From the NCBI RefSeq assembly GCF_910591885.1, contig NC_063285.1:6481395-6545394 (forward strand): 64,000 bases of DNA. Reading direction: 5' to 3'. The notes under the pieces are model-generated. The model did no database searches, was not told the origin of the DNA, and saw only the letters and a list, made by a program, of their open reading frames with translations. This document shows, piece by piece, positions 22,506 through 34,042 of the stretch. The stretch comes from Bombus terrestris. Its lineage: Eukaryota > Arthropoda > Insecta > Hymenoptera > Apidae. Every line of letters starts with the position of its first letter. The first letter of the stretch is position 1. Made by a program: the position numbers and the translations under genes.

Positions 22506-22720
22506 ATTCCACGTTTTGTCAATGGGCGTTTACTTTGACGCTTTCTCTTCCCTCTTGCCGCACTTTCACTGGAGGACTGTTTCGCACGTCCGTATAGGTT
22601 GCCTGCACAGGCGGAACTGAGACAAAAAGGTCCGTACGATTTTTGACGTGGGACATGCATGGCCGTAATAATTGTAAACATTTTCGCAGTTTGTGATATT
22701 GTATGATTTTACATGACTAT

Positions 22721-23383
22721 AACACGTTGTGTCTCTAGTTTTTCTAGATGGTGTCATATGTTTTAATGCCGGCTGGGCAAAGGTCTACAAATTTTATGAA
22801 CAAACAATTTAGAAACCATAGTGGGCATTTAGAACTATCATATTTTAGAAGATATTTATTTCCTACCACCATTGTTTATTGCTCACAGAAGTTTTCAATG
22901 ATAAATTATTGTTGGTATCGTACAATTATCACTTAAGATTTATTTGGTGGAGGATGAAAGAAGTTTTTATCATCATACGGAAAAATATTTATTTTCAGTG
23001 AACAGATTCAATATACAAATTATTAGTAGTGAATATTACTATTTTTCTCTATATAATTATTTTGTCGTTTAGCATTACATAAACACATATCGTAGAATTT
23101 TTATGTAGAAATGATGTTTAAACACACACTTAAAGATGATGTATGAGCGTATGCAGATGCTATTGTACTAGAAGTATCAAGGAGTAAAGATGTTGTCATG
23201 TATGACAAATCAGAAATCGTGTGCATGTAAATACATACATCCTTATCAAACAATGTCGTAAATGAATTTATTTAGAAATGAAACGAGTAGAAAGACAAAA
23301 TGAAAGAAATGATGAATCTCTTCTTTATAAAATTCTATTTATATTGTTCTTGGTTCGAAGCGAAAAAAGTAACATTCAAATAG
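22721..23383. other. 3' flank of the FAR gene, duplicated near 48.1-48.5 kb
   Basis: Homologous, in inverted orientation, to 48085-48520 downstream of the FAR pseudogene. It includes a matching plus-strand 62-codon ORF (22748-22936) and the motif TCGTGTGCATG near ATGACAAATCAGAAA. No other gene is seen. Confidence 0.6.
22748..22936 (+). CDS. Conserved short ORF convergent with FAR, unrecognised
   Basis: 62 codons with the central run NKQFRN and ELSYFRRYLF. The inverted duplicate at 48238-48486 encodes a similar peptide (NKQFRNQNELIELSYFKRYF), about half identical by eye over 60 residues, with both reading frames open. Tyrosine/phenylalanine-rich and possibly membrane-associated. It may be one exon of a larger gene or a duplicated non-coding stretch that stays open by chance. 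Function unknown. Confidence 0.3.
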   Translation: MVSYVLMPAGQRSTNFMNKQFRNHSGHLELSYFRRYLFPTTIVYCSQKFSMINYCWYRTIIT

Positions 23384-25778
23384 TCAGTACACTAAATATA
23401 ATATTATCCATAGCAAAATTATTATACCGAATATTTTGGTGATCTGATGTATCCAGTACAACCTAAAATAACCGAAAATATATGTATTTATATTAGTTCC
23501 TATTTTCTTATACTTCAAGATACTTTTATACGCACCTTAGTAATCGTTGTCGGGCTGTTGACTTAAACTTTTGTTTTAAAATAAATTTCCTAATTCCCAT
23601 CACGTAAATTGTAACATACTTCTCCCAATCGATATCCCGCATATCTAGTTTGACCATATCGCTGTCGCTCAACATTTTCACCTTCCTCGCCAAGTCGGAA
23701 CAGTTATCCCTTTGAAAAGTCCATTCGTTCATGGTGAAATATGTCACCGATGTGAACAGCTTGTTGCCAAGTTTTAGAAGTTTCATCAGTCTGAAATATC
23801 ATTTTTAATTATTATTGTAGATGAACGCAAAGATTGTCCCAGAAAGATTGTCCTAGTTGTTCGAGGATCGATAGAATGCTCACATTGGTTTACTACCTCG
23901 GAGTCTTAAAAAGATATCTATGATGTACGCAGGCAAAACATACGGAATTACACTCAGAGCGTTAAAAATATATTTATTATTTGTCATTATACAACCCGGG
24001 TACCATAGCGTATCGTTCAGTGGCATTTCTCTGCCATGTTCCAACACGAGCTGTTGCATCTGACCCCACCTTGTCAATTGGAAAATTTACATTATTACAA
24101 TTATTGCAATTATACTTAAAGCACAGTTTACTGTCATGTGAGTATCTCGGGAAATATTATGGAATTGAAATAAATATTATTTTGTATCACTACTTTTCGA
24201 AATTGAAGTATTGGGAGCAAAAGTGGGCTTTTGTTTTCTACATTTGTTTGCAGATTGTCTAAATTAGTTAAATAAACTGAATTTTTTGGAATACTGTAAC
24301 AATCGAATTACATTAGTTGAAATAGATTCGTAATAAATTTTACCTAAAAGGATTAGCGTTACTCGTGCAGTTGTAAACTTTAACTTCACGGTCACGATGT
24401 AGCGTAACATGCCATGCGGCACAGATTATCGTATCGACTACCAAATCGACAGGTACTACATCCAATCTTGCATCTTTCCTACCCCGTATTATTGTTACAC
24501 TTCCTCTCATGATTAGGACCATGACACCTGGTAACATTAAATTGGTTTAGAAGTTATTTGTGGTATTCAATTATCAGAAATGTAGCACTAAGTAGATTGG
24601 AAAGAATTCTCATATTTGTGAACAATAACAAACTTGAACTATAATAGTGATGATCTAGTGGAAATCCTCTCATATTAGCTTCCCACAAACCAACAGATTA
24701 ACTCCACTTTTCCGAAATGTGACGAGTATTGAACAATTATCATTGAAAAAGATTTATAAAAATACTTGTTAATGCAGAAATATTCTCTATCCAACCAGGA
24801 CATGGTTCTTCCAAAGAGGCACCAATTATGCTTGGCCGTACTATCGCAAATGGCTGATCTTTGCACTTGCTCGCTACAATCTGCTCTGCTAAATTCTTAC
24901 TGAATGTGTATGTGTTTGGGTAAGTTTTTAAAATTCTTTTTTCTATTTGGTTGATTGACGTTTTGTCGAATTTGCCACACATATCTATTACTTCCGAAGG
25001 TTTCAAGCTCGTGCTGCAAAGTTAATAATATGTGAATATATTCTTCACGCTATAATTACAAATATAATATTCATAAACCATGGAACAACGTTTGCGTATA
25101 ACTTATCCTTACGTGTAAACTTTTTCCCCGATCTCATGTAGATTCGCATTACTAAAAGCTGTGCTAACGTGAACGAAGCTAATTGGATGCCTTAGTTCGT
25201 TCCAAAGCTCGATGACACGAGCAGTACCATTCGTATTCACATTAACAGCCACGTGCAACGGTTCGTCGAATCTCACAGTGGCCGCGGCGTGAAACACTAT
25301 ATTTACTTTCTCCAACAACAGATTTCTATCTTCTCGCGAAAGACCTAAATCCGGCAGACTCACGTCACCTTTCATGGGATAAACTCTGCTCAATGCTGAG
25401 GGGTATTTTGCTTTTATGTCGTCGTAGATCTGAAGATGAAAAAGTACCAGCTCAATTACAGAAAAGAAATTTAATCAATTTGGCTTCTGACAGACTTAAA
25501 TATTGAAAGAAACGAGAATAATATTTACGAACAGGATCATCTATGAGCTTCTTAAATCGTTGTTCTATGGTTTCGTTAGTCTTTGGGCGAATTAGTACAA
25601 AAATAGCAGCGACGCGTGGACACACGCGTATCAGTTTTTCCAGTAGACCGATTCCCACGAATCCGGTTCCTCCAGTCACAAGGATCCCATTACCAGCGTA
25701 GAATTCCTCGAGAGTATTCACCTTATTGAATCCTTTATTTATCCCATTTTTACTCGTTTTTTTATGGATTGTATCCAT
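23384..25778 (-). CDS. Fatty acyl-CoA reductase, seven exons
   Basis: Reduces fatty acyl-CoA to fatty alcohol with NADPH, used for waxes and pheromones; members are membrane-bound at the ER or peroxisome. Exons by my splice reading: 25778-25533, 25429-25113, 25013-24766, 24527-24344, 24069-23884, 23790-23536, 23462-23384. These add to 1515 nt, in phase throughout, giving 504 residues, the usual family length. Residues 31-42 hold the Rossmann motif GILVTGGTGFVG. Catalytic YxxxK is YTFSK at 223-227. EPCPGWIENI and VVPVDLVVD are family landmarks. A C-terminal FAR_C-like region and a final hydrophobic segment (FGIIILLWIILYLVY) follow. All introns have GT-AG ends; the first donor (GTTCGT) is weak and the least certain. 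No lesion seen, so probably functional, but expression is untested. Inverted and truncated relatives lie at 45.9 and 53 kb. Confidence 0.9.
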
Positions 25779-26110
25779 GTTTTTGGATGGTCACACTGTC
25801 AGCCCTAATATTTGCCACTGAATTATCAAATAGGAAGTAGACAAATTTTTAAAATAATGTACAAAATTTATTATGGTTAATATCTCAAGCTTATGCAATC
25901 TTTTTGTAGTTTCCTTTGGCTTCTTTATTTTTTGTTTTATTTGTATATGTGTGAATATTGTAGTATGCAGTGATCGGTAATTTGAGCGGAAAATATGTGT
26001 GGTGATTGAGAGATAGTATTCGACCTCATTTAGTAGCATATCAAGAATATTTAATGCGTTTTCTTGTGTCATCCGTGAACGAGATGATTGCGGTGCATAT
26101 GTGAAATATG
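25779..26110 (-). promoter_or_regulatory. FAR 5' flank, a module conserved in three copies
   Basis: The sequence upstream of the FAR start recurs at 45385-45868 (upstream of the pseudogene) and at 29395-29890 (no gene). Shared words include AAGATTG-TTAAGCTT-type sequence, the block ACGGATGACACAAGAAAA/GGGTGTCCACAGAAAAATCAC, and ATTTTGTACATTATTTTAAAA. It probably includes promoter and 5' UTR. No TATA box was assigned. Confidence 0.5.
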
Positions 26111-28529
26111 TGTAAACATTGTTTATATGTGCTCCTATTCATTCATAATTTATGGATTCAAAAGGACTCATACTTCCGATATGCCTTTATAGGTTTCAAT
26201 GAGTGAACAATGAGATTTAATCCATAATCGATGATTTTTTTTAGAGAACGTTGCACAGAATGGTTTACGTCTCCGAAACTCATAGTCTTCTTCTTTACGA
26301 TTTGGACGAGATAAACTGCTGCCCATCGATCGTTCGTGTAAGAAACAAAACGCACTCTTTTTGTGCTCCATTTTCATCTTACTTTAGTTCCAGGAATGTG
26401 CAATAATTTTATATTATCCTTTTTGCGGATATTATAGTGCATTAATTTCTACGTTATTTAGTTTTGTAACTTGTTTTCTGTTTGATCTTTACAATATCAA
26501 GCCTTTTATTGTATAAGTTGTGTTATAGAGATTCAATACGTTAAATATCGTACACGTATATGTATATAGTATATAAGTGTAGAAAATTATTATAATTAAC
26601 TAGCAGCAATTTGGTAAAAACATTGAACATAAAGTCATTTAAGCTCTTGAATTTCTATGAAAGGATGTTTATATTCAAAAGGATGTTTTTTTTTCAAAGA
26701 GATATAATTAACAAATATATTTCTAAAAAAGGTGATAAATAAAATAAGGGAAATGTATTTTATCACGATGTAGGATATTTTACTTCAACTTACTAATGTA
26801 ATTGCGTAAATATATAATCATTCCATTACCATTTCATGGTTTCTTTTATATGTAATCTAAAAACAAGAGATTTTACCATTTAAGATGTAAAATGACTAAA
26901 ATATCTCGTACGGTTGTTGTAGTCACCGCGAAGTGTATTTTCTTCTTTCATAAACCCGAAAAGTCGAAGACAGTCCTAACAATAATTTATCAGGAACCGA
27001 TCCAAAACTTAATATTTGCCAAAAAATAACCAGTGTCTCGTGTAACTGAGACACGAAGGCGAGTGTTCCGATTACATCTACTGACTGGTTGTAAATTATT
27101 AAATTATCATTATAATAAACCATTTTGCTGCGTAAAATGTAAAATACAAAATAAATATTTGAGAACTCAAAAACTTCATTTAAACTTTTGTAGTGATTAA
27201 TGACTCGATGATAGTCTTTGATGTGCATATGATATTGGTGATAATGAATGACAGTTAGTGAAAGACACAACTAAATACAGAATAACAAGGAATCGCCTAT
27301 TACCTGATAGTATTTTTACTGTGTATTGTTTACCAAAGATCGAACAAAAATGCAACTTCACGATAGTACATACAGATACGTCCGTCACAATACTCTAACG
27401 ATACTCTATGCGTCGCTCCTCTAAATACTCATACTTATAATAACATCGCCCTACTACAACAACTAGATAATGCTATGCATGAATCATATGATTAATATAT
27501 TTATCTCAAAAATCAAACAAGAAGTGGTTTTTGTCACTTGCCTTGAAGCCTTGAGTGGTTTTTGATCGTAAAAGGTCGACAAGAATTGATCTTTTGCCAC
27601 TGACTGCCTTTACAGCTTGCATTTTAATGACATTTGCATTACATATAACTTCTTATTGGTCAGGATGAAGGGAAAAATATTTGCATTACAAATTCTATTT
27701 CTGATAATTACGGATGATTTAATCTGGTGGAGTTGAAAAACAATAACGCAGAGCTAGTGTAAAAACTATTCATATAGTACATAACCTTAATAAAATTATA
27801 ATATAACATCGTTTATTACAAAATTTTTCGCAAATGGAAAATATATACATATTCTTACAAATCCTCAAAATAATTTTAAAAAAAGTATTCTATGTCTGTT
27901 CCCATTATGAAAATATTAATAAATATCTGGCTAATGGTAGAAATATATGTGTAATACATATTTGTCGAGTTAGCGCTTCAGAGTTAGAGTGAAATATACA
28001 TAAATATAAAAAAAAAATAATCTGCATCAAAGCCTAAAAAAAAAAGGCTTAAAGACAAGTTCATCCTGATGCAAGGTAACTATCCAAAGCCCAGTGATAC
28101 ACGATATACAATGCTATGCAATACAATAATGCTAATCTAAGAGCGTTAATCTTGTATCGTGTTTAGAAACGCTTATAAACAGCTCCACAATATAAATATT
28201 ATTGAAAATATATGGGAAAATCATTTAAAGAAGGCTTTCTTAAAAAAATGGAAAAATATTTCAAATAGAACACTCATCAATTTGATAAAGCCATTTGATT
28301 TGATTCAACGCCACGAGAGTTTCAGACCATAATAAAATTAGAAGCAAACTTCACTAACAAAAAAAAGGCCGCGAACAGTCAGATACCGATTTTGTTAAAA
28401 CATTTCAGGTTCGAAGAAAAAGCGCAAAATATTAAACATGTATTCTCTTGTAGACACGCTAACTCAAGTTTATAAAGTGAATCTACCCCCTAAAGTTCAA
28501 TCCTTAAAAGTCAATCATGAAAACAATTA
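26111..28529. other. Unassigned AT-rich region upstream of FAR
   Basis: Contains minus-strand ORFs of 65-115 codons (26158-26377, 26923-27270) with no recognisable domains. A short perfect hairpin, AAGCCT/AGGCTT around an A-run, lies near 28035-28053. No shared repeat was identified. Confidence 0.4.
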
Positions 28530-28825
28530 TGTTGAGGTTATTAGATGTATGAACAGAGGAACGCGTGGATAAATTATAAAGTACGAAATATATTTTAATA
28601 CAAAAGTGTAAGTACAAGTAGAAATATAATTTGAGCTGGTTCTGACCCGCACGCTAGCAGTTGTTACCCTATAACTGAAAGCTCCGAAGCCATCGCCGCC
28701 TGTCTACTGTTTATGGTCTGCCTTTGTCCCAATCTATTGTTTATACGCTGTCGATGGCTTCAGTGTTCGAGAAAACTACAAAGATTAGATGTAGAGTTTT
28801 CTTAGAGGTGGTGACCACTTCAACA
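28530..28825. mobile_element. LTR-like repeat, family E, copy 1
   Basis: About 296 bp. It starts TGTTGAGG and ends CTTCAACA, so the outer six bases TGTTGA/TCAACA are inverted. It shares with 30659-31079 the words TTTGAGCTGGT, CTATACGCTGTCGATGGCTTCAGT and GTAGAGTTTTCTTA. No clear TSD. Confidence 0.6.
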
Positions 28826-29394
28826 AATTAAAAATAGACAAATACTTGTTAAACAAATTTTAACATATAGGGAAAAAATACTACAGTAAATAAGCAATTG
28901 TTTGAAGAGATTACGTTATTCATGTATATTCATCTATTATATATATCTATTACGCTAATATTACCATCGCCAATGATCAACGCTCAGAGCACTTTACTAG
29001 ATCAGTCGACAATAGCCTTCAATGCTTTTTTTTTTTTAGAGTGTTTATTCAAACTAATAAGCATTTGATTTTTATACATTCATATTGTTGCTGATTTGAC
29101 TACAAATCATAGCATTATATATACAAGGTGTTCGACTACAAATGTGAAAAAATTTAATTGGCGATTCTTGAAGTAAGAATAAAATAAAAATCAGGAATAA
29201 AAATATTACGTTTCCGATTTTATCCTTGAGTGTTTGGCAATTAAGGATCCGTCGAAATATTCCTATGCGCGTACTAACCTCCTTACACAAAGGAAAATAG
29301 ATCAGCCTAAGCAGCGGGGTGCACAGTGTATTCAAATCGAACGATACATAGGTGCTAGCTTATCTCCACAAGGCGCAGAGAACAAGATCATGAC
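28826..29394. other. Unassigned
   Basis: Includes an ORF pair in opposite strands (29072-29335, 29234-29449) with no recognised motif. The end of the plus-strand ORF overlaps the start of the FAR-flank homology. Confidence 0.4.
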
Positions 29395-29890
29395 ATTCGA
29401 AGTCATAAAGTATCCTGCGCGACGTGTTGTACAAAAAATCATAAATTAAACATTATACTTGCCCCCTTATTAAGATCCATAACAGCATATCGAAAACCGC
29501 CTCATGGAATTGTAAAGTAGAGAGCATTACTGTTTACTTTAATTCTTTGTTTCCATAAGTAATTAATAAATAATGGTATTTAATAATATAAATGAAATAA
29601 TAAAATAAGTAATATATAATTAATAATATAAAAATAATAAATAATATAATGTAAATAAATAAAATTTCATAATAGTAGTATTAGTAAATAATAAATAATA
29701 TGAATGTTTAGACAAATTTGATACACGCACCGCGATCGTCCCATCCGCGGGTGTCCACAGAAAAATCACATACGTATCAAGTATTCTTGAGATACTGATA
29801 TACATATTACAATATCGCATACACATGAAATAAAAAATAAAAGAACCAAAGGAAACTACGGAAAAGATTGTTTAAGCTTATACTCGAAGG
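29395..29890 (+). repeat. Orphan FAR 5'-flank module
   Basis: Homologous to the upstream flanks of the FAR gene and its pseudogene. Shared landmarks are TTCCATAAGTAATTAATAAATAA, CGGGTGTCCACAGAAAAATCAC and AAGATTGTTTAAGCTTA. The match stops about where the coding start would be expected, and no FAR exon follows. It is a relic of a further FAR copy or a duplicated regulatory block. Confidence 0.65.
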
Positions 29891-30469
29891 ATGACTGAAG
29901 GTATTGTTTTATGAAGTAATATGTAATTCGGGGCCTTTTAGTTTTGAATTCTTTGAACACTGCAACTCTTTTTTATTCTTGTATTCTTTGTTATTTTTTA
30001 AATCTTTCTTATTTAGTTCCAACGCGAGTGATTTTGGTGTGTAGTGTGTGTAGTGTATACAGTGTGTTGCATGTATCGTGCTTACTGAGTACTTCGTTTA
30101 TAAGAAAACAGAAATTATATTAAACATTTACTGTAACATAATACGATTACTATTTTCGTTACGATTTTTCTGTAAACAACATATTTAATGTTGAATGAAT
30201 AATTTTTCTTAAAACACATCACGTAGTATGCTTTACGTCTCTATCTGGCCGAAATACAAAAGGGTTGCCGAAAAATCGACCTTAGCCTTGAAATTCAAGA
30301 TCAAAAGGTCAAATTTTTCTGCTTACGTCGTACTCTCCTGAGCATAGGGACCAACTTTGCGAAAACAACTATCAACCACACGTGTCCATTCTCTTGGAAA
30401 ATGATGTTAGAGTTTCCTGTACAAGTCAGCACAAAGTGGGAGTGATTTTCTGATCATGAATCTAAACGA
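29891..30469. other. Unassigned AT-rich region
   Basis: No gene or shared repeat noticed. Confidence 0.4.
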
Positions 30470-31787
30470 GAAATTATAAATGGTGTTTTGTATTGAAATG
30501 TGAAGAAATTTGAATCAATACACCAGAGAAAAATTTTGCTCGCTGCTAAAGATAATAAACGACAAAAAGCATGGTCTTACGACACTAAGAAAGATATTTC
30601 TTTTGCTATGGAGATAAATCGTTCATGTATAATGGATGATACAAATCATACCATAAATTGTCGTTGAGGTTTACGATGTATAAAGAGAGAGATGCGTGAA
30701 TAAATTGTAAGGTAGAAAAATATATATTTAATAGAGAAGTGTAGTTACAAGTATGAATACAATTTGAGCTGGTCCAGATCTGCACGCTAACAGTGTTACC
30801 CCATAACTGAACATTGAAGCCAATGTCACAGAGACCAGGCCACGCACCGAGGGCAAGATGGTATCCAGATGTCTACGCATCCTTACTGCATACCCTTAAT
30901 AGTCTTCCAAGGACCAGTCATAAACCAATAACACTTACAGGGCCAATAAACCAAAAGTTTATGTTTATGGTGGGTCTTTGTTCCAGTCTTTTGTCTATAC
31001 GCTGTCGATGGCTTCAGTGCTTAAGAAAACTAAAAAGACCAGCTGTAGAGTTTTCTTAAAAGCGATGACCACTTCAACAATTGTAATAGGTCAACTAGTG
31101 AAATATAATATAACCATAACCTATTAAACAATTAAAACATGTCCAGTTTATTTCATATTTCTTTAAGAAAATTAAAATATAGGAAAATACATCAAGTTTA
31201 ATATTAGTTTTTTGACGAAACAAATAATGTGTGGATCTTCTTATACAGCTGCTTTCATACTTCAGATACAGTGATATAAAAATGAATATAGAAAGCAAGG
31301 AAAGGTCTCGTTCTGTAAAATAATACAGATATATAAGGCAAAAGTACGAGTGTGCCCAAAATTACTTGTCAACCATATAAATCTGAGCAATTTCGCTAAA
31401 ATAAAGGCCTAATTAGCTACACAAGTATGCTATGGCTTTTATTCATACGGATGAATTCTAGTACTATCAGCAGTTAATATTTATCTTCTAATATTTATTT
31501 GCATAGCTATTTAATATGTCTAAGGCACCTGGATTCGAAACATGTAAACAGTCATATTATATAGAATTACATGATACTGAAGCATCCAAAATATTTTGTG
31601 TTCAGAAGAATTATATGTTCGATGCCCTGAATACGGAAAATTCATTTCAAGGCGTTTTATTCGGCTGTCTGTAGACATCTCTAAACAAGAAACTCTCTAA
31701 CAGAAGTTTGCGAACCGTTTTTAGCCCTAACAGGTCGAGAGAAATAGTCATTGGTAGAATGTGCGTAGTGTTTTGCTGGCATGCAGC
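30470..31787. repeat. Segmental duplication copy 2, left part
   Basis: Corresponds to 8950-10260 with an extra LTR (30659-31079) inserted. The match resumes after the LTR at CAACTAGTGAAATATAAT and runs to GCTGGCATGCAGC, where the 3.6-kb LTR element starts. Confidence 0.6.
30659..31079. mobile_element. LTR-like repeat, family E, copy 2
   Basis: About 421 bp between TGTCGTTGAGG and CTTCAACA. It is longer than copy 1 by an internal block near 30800-30960. Comparison with the duplicate at 9.2 kb shows the empty site lacks it, so it inserted after the segmental duplication. Confidence 0.65.
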
Positions 31788-32169
31788 TGTGACAGCGACC
31801 ATACCCAAATCCACGTCATTCCACACTACCTGGCAATAAACCGTTAGACTTTGACCTTACCTTTCTATATGGCCCAACACGAAATTTTCCCCATTACACA
31901 GGGATTCCTATCCCCATTATATAGGGAGTGCCTAGGGAGACACTCAGGATCCTCTCCTTGCCCCTCAACCCCCACAAACTCGACATATAAATACTGCGAG
32001 CATTCGACCACGAGACTAGTCTTGGGACAATCTTGGCCGCGATTTGAACAACTTCATTGTAATATTGTACTTAATCACTGCTGTGAATAAAAGCATATAA
32101 AAAATAAAAGGACAGTGAAGTTAGGATATTGCTCAGCTCTTCTTTTTTTATCATTAATTTTATGTGACA
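31788..32169 (+). repeat. 5' LTR of the 3.6-kb element
   Basis: 382 bp, TGTGACAGCG to TTATGTGACA. It contains a TATA-like ACATATAAATACTGC box and GAATAAAAGC near the 3' end. Confidence 0.9.
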
Positions 32170-32172
32170 TTT

Positions 32173-32188
32173 TGGCGATACTGCCAGG
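32173..32188 (+). promoter_or_regulatory. Putative primer-binding site
   Basis: TGGCGATACTGCCAGG lies 3 bp after the LTR. The gypsy element at 59.9 kb has TGGCGATCCTGCCAG at the equivalent place. The primer tRNA was not identified. Confidence 0.6.
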
Positions 32189-32446
32189 ATTGTGAAAAGT
32201 GCTCGTTGGCAAAACACGACATTTTACCTACGTGAAAAAGGATTCAACTTACGCAACAGGTCATCCTCAACGACAAACTCATAATCTACAAATCTGAAGC
32301 CTATTATTTGATAACAGACATACTACGGAAGTTCCATTTCTACGGATAAATTATAAAGGTAAAGATTAATTCTTTTGTTCAATATAGAACTAGACGTTCT
32401 AGCTTTGATAGCTAAGAATCAGACGAAGTAGCAATTTCCGAAAAAA

Positions 32447-34042
32447 ATGTTTAAAACATCGAAAAGTAAAGACAGCGAGATTAGTCTAAAGCAAGTACTA
32501 GACGCGATACAGAAACAGAATGAAATTCACGCGAGAACTACCACCGAAATTCAACGTCAAATCCAAATACTAACCAAACAAGTAAGCGAAGAGAATCAAC
32601 GCCTCGCTAAAAAAATCGAACTAGTAAGACAATCAGTTGCCGAAGTGAAACTAGGCATTGGAAGTCAGGAAACAATTATGACCAAAGATTTTGAAACTCT
32701 AACTAACAGCACAAAAGAAACCGCGAAATCGAGAAATAGGGTTCGTGTACCAGTAACGAGCGCACCCGAAACAATATTTGACCCTGAAAGCGACAACGAC
32801 GACGAATATCAAGACTACAATCAACCAGGACAGTCAAACATAAATAAAATTTTGCGAAGCACTTTAAAGACGAAATTAATCCAAAACAAGTCTGAAATAA
32901 TTAATAAACAAAAAGCACCGGAAAATGTAGAAAATAAATTGACCAAAGAAGAACAAAGAGGTATTAAACGAAAATCAATTTCAGATAATGAAAGCGAAAC
33001 AACTAATGCGCGTCAACGAAGGAAAGTTCTTTTAACGGACACAGCTAGTGATAGCGATAGGTGTAAATCTGTAGAAAATGATAATGCAATAACGAGTGTA
33101 ATAGCAATTGATGAAGCGAATTTAAGCCAACGTACTAGGAGTGAAATATCTCGTTTACGTATAAATATGCTATTTAATAGTCCCCTATCATGTAGTCGGC
33201 GATCGAAAAGTTGTGATGATAAAAAACAACCAGAAGAAAACAAAGGTGCTAATATTGCAAAGAGAGAAGCGAAACATAGAGGCAGACCTAGGAGATGGGA
33301 TAAAGTTGAAGTTAAAAAAGGCGAAGATACAAGAAAGATCTTACAAAATAAAAAGAGTGGATTAGAAGAACAAAGAACAGTCGAAGAAAATACAAAAGAA
33401 GAAACTGCAGAGACAGAAGTTAATTCAAAAAGTATATCAAATAATAAGTGCGATTTACTTAATACCGAAAGAGCTATTGAAATTAATGATACTGTTCAAA
33501 ATATTAAATTTACTGAAGGTAGAAGCCAGACTCAAAATGATATGGAAGATGTGGTAGAAGAGTCACAAGCATTATGTAAATTAGATAAAAGTAAATTATT
33601 AAGAATAAGAATTGGACCTAACAAAATTGAAAATACAAAAACTATTTTACAGAATAAAAAGAATTCATTAGAAGGAGAAAAAGAAGCAGGGGAAAAGAAA
33701 CATGAAGAAAATGTACAGATAGAAATTACTTCAAAAAGTATATCAGATGACAAATGTGATTTAATTTATATAAAAAAAAAGAATAAAAAAAAATCTATTG
33801 AAAATAATGTTGAAGTAGTTAATAATAAGAAATCATATAGCGAAACACAAAGCTTAAATCAAGATCTTAAGTCCATAGAAGAAAAAAATCAAACTCAAGA
33901 TGATGCAGAAGATACAGTAAAAGGTTCTCAAGAAACATTAGAATTATTAAAAAAAAAATGTATTGAAAAACAATGTTTTATTAAAATTAATAAAGTGGAC
34001 GATATTTCTCCCTTGATGAAATACTATGATGTTATTAGCTGA
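32447..34042 (+). CDS. Lone 531-residue Lys/Glu-rich ORF of the LTR element
   Basis: Residues 1-90 are predicted coiled coil and gag-like (many Gln/Glu/Lys, no cysteines). An acidic patch (DPESDNDDEYQDY) follows, then basic stretches (RQRRKVL), a serine-rich block near SPLSCSRRSKS, and HRGRPRRW, which fits an AT-hook core (GRP). From about residue 300 to the end a unit of about 100 residues is duplicated: ILQNKKSGLEEQ...SKSISNNKCDL, then ILQNKKNSLEGE...SKSISDDKCDL, each followed by a SQTQND/NQTQDD block. No zinc knuckle, protease or polymerase motif. It ends by frameshift, and related sequence continues beyond. It may be a gag fused to a captured nuclear-protein gene. Function unknown. Confidence 0.7.
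   Translation: MFKTSKSKDSEISLKQVLDAIQKQNEIHARTTTEIQRQIQILTKQVSEENQRLAKKIELVRQSVAEVKLGIGSQETIMTKDFETLTNSTKETAKSRNRVRVPVTSAPETIFDPESDNDDEYQDYNQPGQSNINKILRSTLKTKLIQNKSEIINKQKAPENVENKLTKEEQRGIKRKSISDNESETTNARQRRKVLLTDTASDSDRCKSVENDNAITSVIAIDEANLSQRTRSEISRLRINMLFNSPLSCSRRSKSCDDKKQPEENKGANIAKREAKHRGRPRRWDKVEVKKGEDTRKILQNKKSGLEEQRTVEENTKEETAETEVNSKSISNNKCDLLNTERAIEINDTVQNIKFTEGRSQTQNDMEDVVEESQALCKLDKSKLLRIRIGPNKIENTKTILQNKKNSLEGEKEAGEKKHEENVQIEITSKSISDDKCDLIYIKKKNKKKSIENNVEVVNNKKSYSETQSLNQDLKSIEEKNQTQDDAEDTVKGSQETLELLKKKCIEKQCFIKINKVDDISPLMKYYDVIS

Larger units (their letters stand above)
17838..22720 (-). mobile_element. Jockey-like LINE J1, copy II, near full length
   Basis: Minus strand, with A tail at 17838-17853, 3' UTR, ORF2 (about 17966-21300 with gaps) and ORF1 (about 21640-22505). 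ORF2 is broken by an inverted 609-bp insertion (20066-20674), by a shift in an A-run near 19565 and by an in-frame stop near 21015. ORF1 has a deletion of roughly 40 codons relative to copy III and a late frameshift. The element is therefore dead, but its RT and C-terminal region form one open frame of 434 codons. The 5' boundary is approximate. Confidence 0.9.
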
